In this document: piece after piece, positions 30,559 to 39,265 of the stretch | How positions within the stretch are numbered: the first letter of the stretch is position 1 | Layout of the letters: every line of letters starts with the position of its first letter | Assembly: GCA_016703325.1 (NCBI GenBank) | Contig: JADJCH010000014.1 | Location: 25,063 to 89,062 of the forward strand | Length of the DNA stretch: 64,000 nucleotides | Direction of reading: 5' to 3' | From: Burkholderiales bacterium | GTDB lineage: Bacteria > Pseudomonadota > Gammaproteobacteria > Burkholderiales > Burkholderiaceae_C | Translations under genes and position numbers: made by a program | Notes under the pieces: model-generated | What the model was told of the DNA's origin: nothing | The model's input: the letters and a program-made list of their open reading frames with translations, nothing else | Database searches by the model: none

Positions 30559-31257
30559 TCAGAAGTGCACCACCGTGTCGGTGTAGCTGACGGTGTTGCG
30601 TGCGCCCTTGGCGCGCACCACGATGCGGTAGTACTGCGTCAGCACCGAGCTGCCGAAGCGCTGCGAGCTGGCGTAGGTCAGATCGTCGCGCTGGGCGGCG
30701 GTGGTGACGGTGGCCGACATCGGTCGGGCGCACTGCAGCGTGCCACCGCTGGCGTTGGGATCGCCTTCGGCATCGCACAGCCGCAGGATGAGAAATCGTG
30801 CCGTCACCTGGTTGGGCAGGCTGTCCGGGGTGTTGCGTGGCTTCAGGCAGTTTGCGTGGCCGCCACAGTCGTTGTTGTCCCAGTCAATGCGCACGTCGGC
30901 GCTGTTGCTGCTGGTGCCTGTGGGGTCGAGTCGGGCGGTCTGGCTGTTGCCGGTGCCGCCGTTGGCGTAGTAGCCGAGCGTGGTTTGGTTGCTGTGCAGG
31001 TCCGTGCCGCCGACCTTGCCGCTCAGCCAGACGATGGCCTGTCGGGTGGCTTCGTCTGCGGCCAGCAGCGTGTCCTGCTTGAAGCCCAGGTTGCCCAGCA
31101 GGATGCTGCCGGTGTCCACCGCACGGATCAGGGCCACCGCGGCCAGCGACAAGGCCACCAGCGTGATGAGCGAGAACAGCAGCGACACACCACGGCTGGC
31201 GCGGTGCAGGCCCGACCGGGTCCGGTGCATGAGGGGTGAAGGCGGATGCGGGGTCAT
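30559..31257 (-). CDS. pilX: Minor pilin accessory protein PilX
   Basis: PilX is part of the minor-pilin priming complex. The 232-residue product has a basic N-terminus and one hydrophobic segment (RGVSLLFSLITLVALSLAAV, about 22-41), then AVDTGSILLGNLGFKQDTLLAADEA, typical of the PilX family (GNxxFRQxAxxAAD). Four cysteines in the C-terminal half may form disulfides. The start overlaps the stop of pilW as ATGA, so the genes are translationally coupled. Confidence 0.87.
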   Translation of the reverse strand: MTPHPPSPLMHRTRSGLHRASRGVSLLFSLITLVALSLAAVALIRAVDTGSILLGNLGFKQDTLLAADEATRQAIVWLSGKVGGTDLHSNQTTLGYYANGGTGNSQTARLDPTGTSSNSADVRIDWDNNDCGGHANCLKPRNTPDSLPNQVTARFLILRLCDAEGDPNASGGTLQCARPMSATVTTAAQRDDLTYASSQRFGSSVLTQYYRIVVRAKGARNTVSYTDTVVHF

Positions 31258-32402
31258 GACTGCCAGAGCATGTTGCGCAGCGGCACCAGGGTCTCGAAGA
31301 CCTTGTAGCGGTAGTGCGTGTAGGGTTTGTCGGCCTCGCTGCTGTCCAGCCCGGGCACGCTCAAGCAGGCCCAGGTGCTGCCGTCCGGGCTCCAGACCGG
31401 GTAGTTGCCGGTGGCCGCCGGGCCGCTGCTGCAGGCCGTTTCATTGGGGCGTTCGTTGGTGACGGCCTGCTTCTCGAAGTGGCTGCTGCGGGCCACCACG
31501 GCCACCCGTATCGCCACGATCTGGGCCCATTCGGCCGGAGTGGTCGGTGGGGTGTTGTTCCAGGTGTCGGCGATGCGGTCGGCGTTGCTGTCCTTGCCGT
31601 AGACCGCTTGCAGGTCTACCACCTGCGGCTGGATCGCCTCGGCCGCCGGGGTGGCCGTGTTGGCGCTGCCGACGCTGAACTCGCGGGTGCTGCGCTGCAG
31701 CGAGTTGCCCGCAATCGAATAGACCCGGGTGCGCAGCACCCCGATGTTGAGCAGGTGGCTGCCGGGTGGGAAGTTCACCGCGGTGCTGTCCACGCCTGCG
31801 TAGAGGCTGCCCGGGTTGGCGGCGCCCTCGTGATTCCAGGGGCCATCGGTACCGGCTTCGTGTTTCACCACACCCAGGGCCGCGTTGTCGCGGTCGGCGC
31901 TGGCGTTGAACAGGTTGCACCACAGGGTGTCGGAGAAGTTCTGCGGCACCGCCAGCAGCAGATCCCCCTTGCGGATGCCGTGGTGGATGGCGCCGTCCAG
32001 GTCGAACTGGGTGGCGTCGCGCCGGTGGCCCTTGAGTTTGAGCGGCAGCGCGAAGTCTTTGCCCGCGCTGGAATGCAGGGTCAGCTCGTCGGGGGCGCCG
32101 TCGTCGCCATTCCTGATCACCGCCGCGGTCAGACGGAACTCGCCGCGGCCTTCGGCCAGCAGCTTGTAGCGCACCAGGCAGCCAGCCCCACCACCGGCGG
32201 TGAGGCCGAAACCCGCGGCCTGCAGGTCACGCTGCAGGGTGTGCAGCGCCACCGCGCCATTGATCTGGGCGTCTGCACCGGAGGTGGTGTTGCGCTTCTG
32301 GCTGTCGAAGAGGATGGCCACCTGGGTGATCAGCAGCACCGCAAACAGGCCGATGGCCATGCCGACCAGCAGCTCGACCAGGGTCACGCCGCGCTGATCC
32401 AT
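31254..32402 (-). CDS. pilW: Minor pilin PilW
   Basis: The 382-residue pilin-like protein has a prepilin leader ending QRG, then VTLVELLVGMAIGLFAVLLI, the N-methylated transmembrane helix. The rest is a large globular domain with several cysteines. The ATG at 32402 gives a five-residue leader, normal for PilW. An upstream in-frame ATG at 32480 would give a 31-residue leader containing the repeat GVRPGVRPG and sits five bases after the pilV stop, so translation could start there; I cannot decide. It forms the pilus-priming complex with FimT, PilV, PilX and PilY1. Confidence 0.88.
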   Translation of the reverse strand: MDQRGVTLVELLVGMAIGLFAVLLITQVAILFDSQKRNTTSGADAQINGAVALHTLQRDLQAAGFGLTAGGGAGCLVRYKLLAEGRGEFRLTAAVIRNGDDGAPDELTLHSSAGKDFALPLKLKGHRRDATQFDLDGAIHHGIRKGDLLLAVPQNFSDTLWCNLFNASADRDNAALGVVKHEAGTDGPWNHEGAANPGSLYAGVDSTAVNFPPGSHLLNIGVLRTRVYSIAGNSLQRSTREFSVGSANTATPAAEAIQPQVVDLQAVYGKDSNADRIADTWNNTPPTTPAEWAQIVAIRVAVVARSSHFEKQAVTNERPNETACSSGPAATGNYPVWSPDGSTWACLSVPGLDSSEADKPYTHYRYKVFETLVPLRNMLWQS

Positions 32403-32485
32403 GCCAGGGCGCACGCCTGGGCGCACGCCTGGGTGTCGGCCGGGCCGGGCGTTCAAGGGGCGGTAGACGCAGGCGGGCATGGCAC

Positions 32486-32929
32486 TCAGCTGATGCTGTT
32501 GGCGTTGATCGAGGTGACGGTGCTGAAGGCGTGGCTGCCTTCGGAGGGCACCGACCAGCTGATGGAGATCTCCACCCGCCCGCTGGCCTGCGGGGCAATG
32601 GTGTAGCTGGCACCGGGAAGGCGTGCAGCCAGGCGGGATGCCCAGGCCTGGCAATTGGCGTGCGAGGCGCAGTTGGCGGTGGTGTAGGACTGCAGGTTGG
32701 GGCTGTCCGCCCACATCGTGCCCACCAGATCGCTGGCCAGGTAGGCCGCATCGGCGCGGAACTTGGCGCCGGTGTTGGCCCGCATCATGGAAGCCTGCAG
32801 CCCGACCAGGCCGAGGGTGGCCAGGGTGAAGATCAGCAGGGCGATCAGCGCTTCGATCATCGCGAAGCCGCGGTGGCCACAGTTGATGCGATTGCAGCGA
32901 TTGCGCTGCGGGGCTGGGGCGGGTTTCAT
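32486..32929 (-). CDS. pilV: Minor pilin PilV
   Basis: The 147-residue product has a basic leader of about 21 residues ending HRG, then the prepilin helix FAMIEALIALLIFTLATLGL, with Glu at position 5 of the mature protein as prepilin peptidase and assembly require. Two cysteines (NCASHANC) may pair. The ATG at 32929 was chosen over an upstream open frame that overlaps fimT without homology; it is 28 bases after the fimT stop. Confidence 0.87.
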   Translation of the reverse strand: MKPAPAPQRNRCNRINCGHRGFAMIEALIALLIFTLATLGLVGLQASMMRANTGAKFRADAAYLASDLVGTMWADSPNLQSYTTANCASHANCQAWASRLAARLPGASYTIAPQASGRVEISISWSVPSEGSHAFSTVTSINANSIS

Positions 32930-32957
32930 CTGGGGTCTCACGCAGGGGGCTGGGTGA

Positions 32958-33608
32958 TCAGGAGGCCGGGCAGGCACGGGCGTCGTCGCTGCGCAGGCCG
33001 TGGATGCAGCTGCGCACACCGCCGCCGGCATCGATGCGCACCTGCAGCTTCACCGAGGGGCTGGTGGGGTGGGTGATCTCGATGCAGCGGATCGGGCTCG
33101 CGTTGGCGGGCGAGCCCAGGCTGTTGAACATCACCTGGGTAGAAGAGGCGGTGGCTGCACAGCGCTCGGTCTTCACCTGAACCGTCACGTCCGGGAAACC
33201 GTTGCCCTTGGCCTGCTTGTCCAGGATCTGCGGTGCCGCACTGCCGCCGGCGGCCTGTTCGCACTTGCCGGCCGGGCTGGCCAGGCTCACCACCCAGGAC
33301 GCGTTGGTGCTGGAGAGGGCGCAGGCGGAGGTCAACTGGCCCGGCTCGTTGGTCGGGTTGGTCGGGTTGGTGACCAGGGAGAAATACACGTTCTGGTTGC
33401 GCCGCACCGCCTCGGCACGGGCCTTCTGCAGCCCGGTGCTGATCGATTCGGCCGCGCTGCGCACCTGCAGGTTGCGCAGCCACTCGGTCATGCTGGGCGC
33501 CAGCGTGACCAGCAGCACGCCGATCATCACCAGCACCACCATCAGCTCGATGGGGGTGAAGCCCCGGTGGCTCCAGTGGCTGCGGCGGGCGGTTGTTCGG
33601 TCAGTCAT
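32958..33608 (-). CDS. fimT: GspH/FimT-family pseudopilin
   Basis: The 216-residue minor pilin has leader SHWSHRG followed by FTPIELMVVLVMIGVLLVTL; the mature Glu5 is present. The middle matches the GspH/FimT domain (SAAESISTGLQKARAEAVRRN, about 52-72), and paired cysteines occur near the end (SCIHG, ARACPAS). The ATG at 33608 is five bases after the stop of pilE. Its position corresponds to fimT/fimU at the head of minor pilin operons. Confidence 0.88.
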   Translation of the reverse strand: MTDRTTARRSHWSHRGFTPIELMVVLVMIGVLLVTLAPSMTEWLRNLQVRSAAESISTGLQKARAEAVRRNQNVYFSLVTNPTNPTNEPGQLTSACALSSTNASWVVSLASPAGKCEQAAGGSAAPQILDKQAKGNGFPDVTVQVKTERCAATASSTQVMFNSLGSPANASPIRCIEITHPTSPSVKLQVRIDAGGGVRSCIHGLRSDDARACPAS

Positions 33609-33613
33609 GGGCT

Positions 33614-34075
33614 TCAGCACTCGCTGCCCTTGACCAGCCAGCAGGTCTTGGGTGATGAGTTGTAGTCTGTGGTCTTGAAGTAGCGGGTGGTCTGACTGCC
33701 GTTGTGGTCGATGCGGTAGGTGTGGGTTCCGCCGCCCGCGGTGCTGCTGGTGGCCTGGAGGTAGTAGCCCTGGTCGGTGTTGGTGAGCGTGCAGGTGACG
33801 GTGAAGTATTTCAGCCCGGTGGGCACCGCCGGGCCGCAGGTGGTGGCGCCGTACTTGCGGTTGTCCTGGTAGTACTGCTCCATCACCACCCGCTGGTTGC
33901 TCAGCTGGGTGAAGGCCTCGGGCAGGCGGCCGCGGCGCAGGTAGTCGGTGTACGAGGGCAGGGCCACCGCGGCCAGGATGCCGATCACCGCCACGGTGAT
34001 CATCAGCTCGATCAGCGTGAAGCCCCCGCTGCGGTGCAGCGCGCAGGTGGGGCGAATACGGGCAGGGACGGCCAT
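33614..34075 (-). CDS. pilE: Type IV pilin PilE-like
   Basis: The 153-residue pilin has a leader of 18 residues ending SGG, then FTLIELMITVAVIGILAAVA with Glu5, and the PilE-type continuation LPSYTDYLRRGRLPEAFTQL. A C-terminal disulfide loop is likely (TCWLVKGSEC). Size and sequence fit the minor pilin PilE rather than the main PilA subunit. It is the first gene of the run pilE-fimT-pilV-pilW-pilX-pilY1-tonB-like. A promoter with a -35/-10 pair and upstream repeats is described separately at 34105-34181. Confidence 0.9.
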   Translation of the reverse strand: MAVPARIRPTCALHRSGGFTLIELMITVAVIGILAAVALPSYTDYLRRGRLPEAFTQLSNQRVVMEQYYQDNRKYGATTCGPAVPTGLKYFTVTCTLTNTDQGYYLQATSSTAGGGTHTYRIDHNGSQTTRYFKTTDYNSSPKTCWLVKGSEC

Positions 34076-34104
34076 GGCGGATCTTTTCAGTTCGGGACGG
34101 CCCG

Positions 34105-34181
34105 ATGCTAGGCCGCCGCCTGCCGCCTGTCAGCCGGGTGGGTTGCCGCTTGTCGGGTGGCGCCGTCCGCTCGTCGGGCGG
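34105..34181 (-). promoter_or_regulatory. pilE promoter with upstream direct repeats
   Basis: On the minus strand CTGACA (34133-34128) and TAGCAT (34110-34105) form a sigma-70-like promoter with a 17-base spacer, placing the start near 34098 and leaving a leader of about 23 bases. Just upstream, CCGCTTGTCGGGTGG (34146-34160) and CCGCTCGTCGGGCGG (34167-34181), written on the plus strand, are near-identical direct repeats with a 21-base period, two helical turns. CCGCTCGTC differs at one base from the P. aeruginosa AlgR site CCGTTCGTC. Promoter confidence is moderate; regulator assignment is inference. Confidence 0.5.
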
Positions 34182-34194
34182 TGTCCGGGTCGGG

Positions 34195-37100
34195 TCAGCG
34201 GAAGTCCCGCGATGTGGTCGTCAGCCGCCCCAGCCAGGCGCTCAGGTCCACCAGCCGGCGCGCCACCAGGTGGGTGACGCCGTCGCGCTTCTGCCAGGTG
34301 CCCACCACGCCCAGCAGGCGTGCACCGAGCAGGGCCTGGCGCTGGGCCTCGCGCACGTCCTTCCAGACGATGACGTTGACCGGGCCGGTCTCGTCCTCCA
34401 GCGTCACGAAGATCACCCCTTTGGCGGTGGCCGGCTGCTGGCGGGTGACCACCAGGCCGCAGGCGCGCACCACCCGGCCGTCGGCGGTGCGCGCCAGTTG
34501 GGCGGCGCTGCGCACACCCTTGGCGGCCAGGCGCTCGCGCAGCAGCGCCAGCGGGTGGCGGCGCAGCGTCAGGCCGGTGGCGGCGTAGTCCAGCGCGATG
34601 GCCTCGCCCTCCGGCGCCTCGATCAGCTGCAGCTGGGCGCGCTCGGCCGATTCGTCCACCGGTGCCCGGCGCAGCAGGTTGTCGGCGCCACCGGCACCTC
34701 CCGCGCGGGGGGCGGCCGCGGCCCAGACCTGCTCGCGGCGGTGCCCGGCCAGGCGGGCCAGCGCATCGGCCCGGGCCAGGCGCTGCAGTTCCGGCGGACC
34801 CAGCCCGCTGCGCAGCGCCAGGTCCTGCACGTCGGCAAAGGGCCGCTCGGCGCGGGCGGCCAGCAGCTGCCGGGCCACCGCCTCGGACAAGCCACTGACT
34901 TGATGCAGCCCCAGGCGCACCGCCGGTCGCCCCTTCAGCGTTCCGGCCTCCCCCTGCCTTCCTCCCCCCTTTGACAAAGGGGGGCCGGGGGGGATTTCCC
35001 CCTCCAACGCCCCCTCCAGCGAGCTCTCCCACCCGCTCACCGTCACATCCACCGGCCGCACCTCCACGCCGTGGCGGCGCGCGTCCTGCACCAGCTGCGC
35101 CGGGCCGTAAAAGCCCATCGGCTGCGAGTTCAGCAGCGCAGCCAGGAAGGCGGCCGGTTCGTGCTGCTTGAACCAGGCGCTGAACCAGGCCAGGATGGCG
35201 AAGCCGTAGGCGTGGCTCTCCGGGAAGCCGTATTCGCCGAAGCCCTGGATCTGCCGGAAGATGCCCTCGGCGAACTCGCGCGCATAGCCACGCTCCACCA
35301 TGCCCTCGACGATGCGTTCGTGGAAGTGGTGCACCCCGCCCTTGCGCCGCCAGGCGGCCATGGCGCGGCGCAGGCCGTCCGCCTCGCCGGGGGAGAAGCC
35401 GGCGGCGATCATGCACACCTGCATCACCTGCTCCTGGAAGATCGGCACCCCCAGCGTGCGCGCCAGCGCGGCGTTGAGCTGCGGGTAGGGCGAGTCCGAC
35501 TTCTCCCGGCCCTGCTTGCGGCGCAGGTAGGGGTGCACCATGCCGCCCTGGATCGGCCCGGGGCGCACGATGGCCACCTCGATCACCAGGTCGTAGAACT
35601 TGTCCGGCCTGAGCCGCGGCAGCATGCTCATCTGCGCCCGGCTCTCGATCTGGAAGGTGCCCACCGTGTCGGCGCGCTGGATCATGGCCCAGGTGGCCGG
35701 GCAGTCGCGCGGAATGTCCTGCAGCAGCCAGGCCGGGCGCCCATGCCAGGCGTTGGCCAGCGCCAGCGTCTTGCGCAGCACGGTGAGCATGCCCAGGGCC
35801 AGCACGTCCACCTTGAGCAGGCCCAACGACTCCAGATCGTCCTTGTCCCACTGGATGACGCGGCGGCCTTCCATCGCCGCCGGCTCGATCGGCACCAGCC
35901 GGGAGAGTTTGTCGCGTGCGATCACGAAGCCACCGCTGTGCTGCGACAGGTGGCGCGGAAAGCTCAGCAGCGTGGTGGTCAGCTCCAGCCACTGGCGCGT
36001 CAGCGGCGCCTGGGCGTCCAGGCCCTGCTCGGCCAGGCGTGCGCCCATCGCTTCGCGGCCGTCGAACCACTGCTGCGACTTGGCTACCGCGTCCACCAGC
36101 AGCGCATCCAGCCCCAGCGCCTTGCCCACGTCGCGCAGTGCGCCGCGCACCCGGTAGGTGGCCACCGCGGCGGCCAGCGCGGTGCGCTGCGCGCCGTACT
36201 TGCGGTAGATGTACTGGATCACCTCCTCGCGGCGTTCGTGCTCGAAGTCCACGTCGATGTCCGGCGGCTCGCCGCGCTCGCGGCTGATGAAGCGCTCGAA
36301 CAGCAGCGTGGTCTGCGTCGGGTCCACCTCGGTGATGCCCAGGCAGTAGCACACCGCCGAATTGGCCGCCGAGCCGCGGCCCTGGCAGAGGATGCCCTGG
36401 CCGCGGGCGAAGTTCACCACGTCGTAGACCGTCAGGAAGAAGGCCTCGTAGCGCATCTCGGCCACCAGCGCCAGCTCGTGTTCGATCTGGGCCCGCACGG
36501 CGGCCGGCACGCCCTGCGGGTGGCGGTGCGGCGGGTAGCGCCGCTGCGCGCCGGCCAGCGTCTCGTGGCGCAGCCAGCTGGCGGGGCTGTGCCCGGGCGG
36601 AACGACCTCCTGCGGGTACTCGTAGCGCAGTTCATCCAGGCTGAAGCTGCAGCCCTGGGCCAGGCGCAGCGTCTCGTCCAGCCAGGCGCGGCGGTACACC
36701 TGGGCCAGCGCCAGCCGGGAGCGCAGGTGCTGCTCGGCGTTGTGTGGCAGCAGCGCGCCGCAGTCGGCCAGCGCGGCGCGGTGGCGGATGGCGGTGAGCG
36801 TGTCCAGCAGCGGCTTGCGCGAGCGCACATGCATGCGCACGTCGCCCACCGCCACGATGGGGACACCGCTGGCCGCGCTGGCCGCGCGCAGCCACTCGCT
36901 GCGCAGGCTGTCGTCGGCATGGAAGAGCAGCGCCAGCGCCAGCCGGGCGCGTTCGCCGAAGGTGGCCGCCATCCAGTGCGCCTGGGCCCGCAGCGTGGCT
37001 GCGTCGTCCTGTTCGCGCGGGATCAGCAAGGACCAGCAGCCGGCCATGCCGCGCAGGTGCTGCCAGGTCGGGTCGCCGTCGGGATCCGGGGCGGTGGCAG

Positions 37101-37629
37101 TCGGGTCCAGGTCGTCCATGCCGAGCCGGTACGCCCCCTTGGCGCAGCGGCTGCGCGCCAGCGTGATCAGCTCGCACAGGTGGCCGTAGCCCTCCCGATG
37201 GCGGGCGATCAGCACCAGCCGGCCGCCCGGCGCGTGCTGCGCATCGGCGCCGGGCTGCAGCATGAAGTCCGCACCGATCAGCAGCTGCAGCGGGTTGCCG
37301 GCCTCGCGCTGGCGCTTGGCCTCCTCGTGTGCGCGCACCACGCCGGCCAGCGAGCACTCGTCGGTGATTGCCAGCGCGGCGTAGCCCAGCTGGGCGGCGC
37401 GGGCCACCAGCTCCTCGGTGTGCGAGACGCCGTCCAGGAAGCTGAAGTTGCTGCGGCAGACCAGCTCGGCATAGGCCGGCAGGCCCCAGGGATGGCTGCT
37501 GTGGGGGGCGTCGCTGCCGGTGCCCGCCTCGGCGGCGACGCCGTTGGGCAGCAGCACGCCAGCCTGGCGCACGCCGGCCAGCGGCGGCGTGGGCACCGGC
37601 TCCCGGGCGGGTTGAGGGCTTTCGGGCAT
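34195..37629 (-). CDS. dnaE2: Error-prone DNA polymerase DnaE2
   Basis: DnaE2 is the SOS-induced C-family polymerase that copies past lesions with ImuA and ImuB. The 1144 residues hold an N-terminal PHP domain (YAELVCRSNFSFLDG, about 52; LAITDECSLAGV), the palm with catalytic aspartates in PPDIDVDFEHER (about 430), finger motifs (FVIARDKLSRLVPIEPA; RPGPIQGGMVHPYLRR), a helix-hairpin-helix region and a C-terminal OB fold. Between the palm-associated region and the tandem HhH region there is an inserted stretch EIPPGPPLSKGGGRQ, encoded by a palindromic repeat. It is 31 bases after imuB, the last gene of an SOS-type cassette. Confidence 0.95.
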   Translation of the reverse strand: MPESPQPAREPVPTPPLAGVRQAGVLLPNGVAAEAGTGSDAPHSSHPWGLPAYAELVCRSNFSFLDGVSHTEELVARAAQLGYAALAITDECSLAGVVRAHEEAKRQREAGNPLQLLIGADFMLQPGADAQHAPGGRLVLIARHREGYGHLCELITLARSRCAKGAYRLGMDDLDPTATAPDPDGDPTWQHLRGMAGCWSLLIPREQDDAATLRAQAHWMAATFGERARLALALLFHADDSLRSEWLRAASAASGVPIVAVGDVRMHVRSRKPLLDTLTAIRHRAALADCGALLPHNAEQHLRSRLALAQVYRRAWLDETLRLAQGCSFSLDELRYEYPQEVVPPGHSPASWLRHETLAGAQRRYPPHRHPQGVPAAVRAQIEHELALVAEMRYEAFFLTVYDVVNFARGQGILCQGRGSAANSAVCYCLGITEVDPTQTTLLFERFISRERGEPPDIDVDFEHERREEVIQYIYRKYGAQRTALAAAVATYRVRGALRDVGKALGLDALLVDAVAKSQQWFDGREAMGARLAEQGLDAQAPLTRQWLELTTTLLSFPRHLSQHSGGFVIARDKLSRLVPIEPAAMEGRRVIQWDKDDLESLGLLKVDVLALGMLTVLRKTLALANAWHGRPAWLLQDIPRDCPATWAMIQRADTVGTFQIESRAQMSMLPRLRPDKFYDLVIEVAIVRPGPIQGGMVHPYLRRKQGREKSDSPYPQLNAALARTLGVPIFQEQVMQVCMIAAGFSPGEADGLRRAMAAWRRKGGVHHFHERIVEGMVERGYAREFAEGIFRQIQGFGEYGFPESHAYGFAILAWFSAWFKQHEPAAFLAALLNSQPMGFYGPAQLVQDARRHGVEVRPVDVTVSGWESSLEGALEGEIPPGPPLSKGGGRQGEAGTLKGRPAVRLGLHQVSGLSEAVARQLLAARAERPFADVQDLALRSGLGPPELQRLARADALARLAGHRREQVWAAAAPRAGGAGGADNLLRRAPVDESAERAQLQLIEAPEGEAIALDYAATGLTLRRHPLALLRERLAAKGVRSAAQLARTADGRVVRACGLVVTRQQPATAKGVIFVTLEDETGPVNVIVWKDVREAQRQALLGARLLGVVGTWQKRDGVTHLVARRLVDLSAWLGRLTTTSRDFR
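34955..35006. repeat. Palindromic repeat inside dnaE2
   Basis: CCCCCCTTT and AAAGGGGGG (34964-34972 and 34976-34984) form a perfect 9-bp inverted repeat with loop GAC, followed by a G-run, ATTT and a C-run. Such elements are usually intergenic and, when translated, give PPLSKGG or PPFVKGG. Here it stays in frame with dnaE2. Confidence 0.75.
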
Positions 37630-37660
37630 GGGGAATCCAGCCGTCGGTTCAGCCGCCGGC

Positions 37661-39265
37661 TCAGCCGAACAGGCCGTGCAGGAACCAGCGCGGCGCGGCG
37701 CCGTCGGCCTGTTCCAGGCTGCCCTGGCGCTCGCGGAAGATCCACCACAGCCGGCCGTCCTCGCCCAGGGCGACGTGGTAGTCCCGGCGCAGCAGCGCGC
37801 CGTCGTGCCAGCCGGTCTCGATGCGCTCCGGCCGGGTGAGCAGGCGCAGCGGCCGGCCGTCCAGCGCGGGGGTGTTGTCTGAGGCGCCGGCCGCGCCCGG
37901 TGGCCCCGGTGGCCCCGGCGGGGTCAGCGGGCGTGGTGCCTCCAGCAGCCAGGCCGGGCGCGGCGGGGCGGCCGCGGCTGCGGCGGCAGAGGAAGGCAGG
38001 CGGCGCTCTGCACCCTCCCGGCCGCCCGGCTGAGGGGCGGCGCGCTGCTGGGCCTTCTCCGGCCGGGCATCCGGCTGCAGTTGCAGGCGCAGCAGGCGCT
38101 CGTCGCCCAGGCGGGCGCGCAGGCGGTCGATCAGGCCGGCCAGGGCGTCCTGGTGGCCGCGCTCGTCCGGCTGGTCCGGCAGGAGGGCCAGGGGGCGGCC
38201 GGCCTCGGCCTGCTGGCCGGTCAGCTCCAGGCGGAGGCTGTCCACCGCAGCGCTCAGCACCACCTGCTGCAGCCGCTCGCGCAGCAGGGTGATCAGGTGG
38301 GCTGCGTCGCGGCTGGGGGTGGTCAGCTGCAGCTCGATGAGCTGGTCCGGCAGGTGGCGGCGCGCGCCCTGTTCGTGGCGCAGGTTCAGGCGCAGCGCGG
38401 TGGCGGCCTGCCAGCGCCGCGCCAGCCAGCCGCACAGGCTGTGCACCAGCGGGGTGAGGGCGCCTTCCAGGTCGGCCACCGCCTCGGCGCGGTGGGGCAG
38501 CTCCAGGTCCAGCCGGCAGGCCTCGGGTGGTTCGTGCCAGCGGCGCGGGTCCGGGCGACGGCCTTCGGCCCGGTCCAGCGCGTCGACCCAGGCGGCAGCA
38601 CCGCGGCGGTTCAGCCCGCTGCGGGGCAGGCGGTGCAGGTCGGCCAGGGTGCGGGCGCCCAGGGCCTGCAGCATCTCCAGGCTGTCGGCGGTGGCCACCT
38701 CATCGGGGGCCAGCCGCCCGGCCAGCCGTGCCAGCGCGAGCGGCTGCAGGCGCTGGCGGGTGCTCTCCAGCCGCAGGGCGTGGCGGTGCCGCTGGCCGGC
38801 CGCCGCCAGCCACTGGGCTGCCAGCGGGGTGGTGGCCAGGCTGCTGCGCACCTGCAGGCCGCTGCTGCGGGTGATCGCCAGGGCCCGGGTCCGCAGCCGC
38901 CGGATGCCGCCGAACAGGCGCAGGCTGGCACGCACCTCCAGCAGCAGCTGGTCCGGTGGGGCGGGGCAGATGTGGGGCGTCAGGCAGCCCAGCGCCAGGG
39001 CCAGCCGTTCCAGCGCAGCGGCCTCCCGGGCCGGGTCGCGTGCCAGCCGCAGCGCCTGGGGTGCCAGCGCCTCGGCCGTGTTGAGGCGTTGGCCCGGCTG
39101 CAGGTCCAGGGATCGCGCCGCAGCGTTGACGCAGCAGACCTGCCGGGCACCGCGGGCGTCGGCCGCCCAGACCAGCGCGGGGCAGGCGGCCAGCGGCTCA
39201 GGCCAGGGCCCCAGGGCGTCCAGCGGCAGGCGCGGCAGGTGCAGGCACAACCACAGGGCGTTCAT
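37661..39265 (-). CDS. imuB: ImuB, inactive Y-family polymerase homologue
   Basis: ImuB links ImuA and DnaE2 to the sliding clamp during mutagenic repair. The 534-residue product begins MNALWLCLHLPRLPLDALG, typical of ImuB, and has the Y-family palm and HhH layout (ARLAGRLAPDEVATADSLEMLQALGARTLADLHRLPRSGL split over 180-235) but not the conserved acidic catalytic residues of active Y polymerases. A Pro- and Ala-rich segment (about 420-470) precedes the C-terminal part. Its start overlaps the end of imuA by 68 bases. Confidence 0.92.
   Translation of the reverse strand: MNALWLCLHLPRLPLDALGPWPEPLAACPALVWAADARGARQVCCVNAAARSLDLQPGQRLNTAEALAPQALRLARDPAREAAALERLALALGCLTPHICPAPPDQLLLEVRASLRLFGGIRRLRTRALAITRSSGLQVRSSLATTPLAAQWLAAAGQRHRHALRLESTRQRLQPLALARLAGRLAPDEVATADSLEMLQALGARTLADLHRLPRSGLNRRGAAAWVDALDRAEGRRPDPRRWHEPPEACRLDLELPHRAEAVADLEGALTPLVHSLCGWLARRWQAATALRLNLRHEQGARRHLPDQLIELQLTTPSRDAAHLITLLRERLQQVVLSAAVDSLRLELTGQQAEAGRPLALLPDQPDERGHQDALAGLIDRLRARLGDERLLRLQLQPDARPEKAQQRAAPQPGGREGAERRLPSSAAAAAAAPPRPAWLLEAPRPLTPPGPPGPPGAAGASDNTPALDGRPLRLLTRPERIETGWHDGALLRRDYHVALGEDGRLWWIFRERQGSLEQADGAAPRWFLHGLFG

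Noticed and set aside
35071..37839. Long plus-strand open frame opposite dnaE2
   Set aside because: It is a shadow of dnaE2 with repetitive Gln/Arg/Val composition, no domains and no ribosome site.
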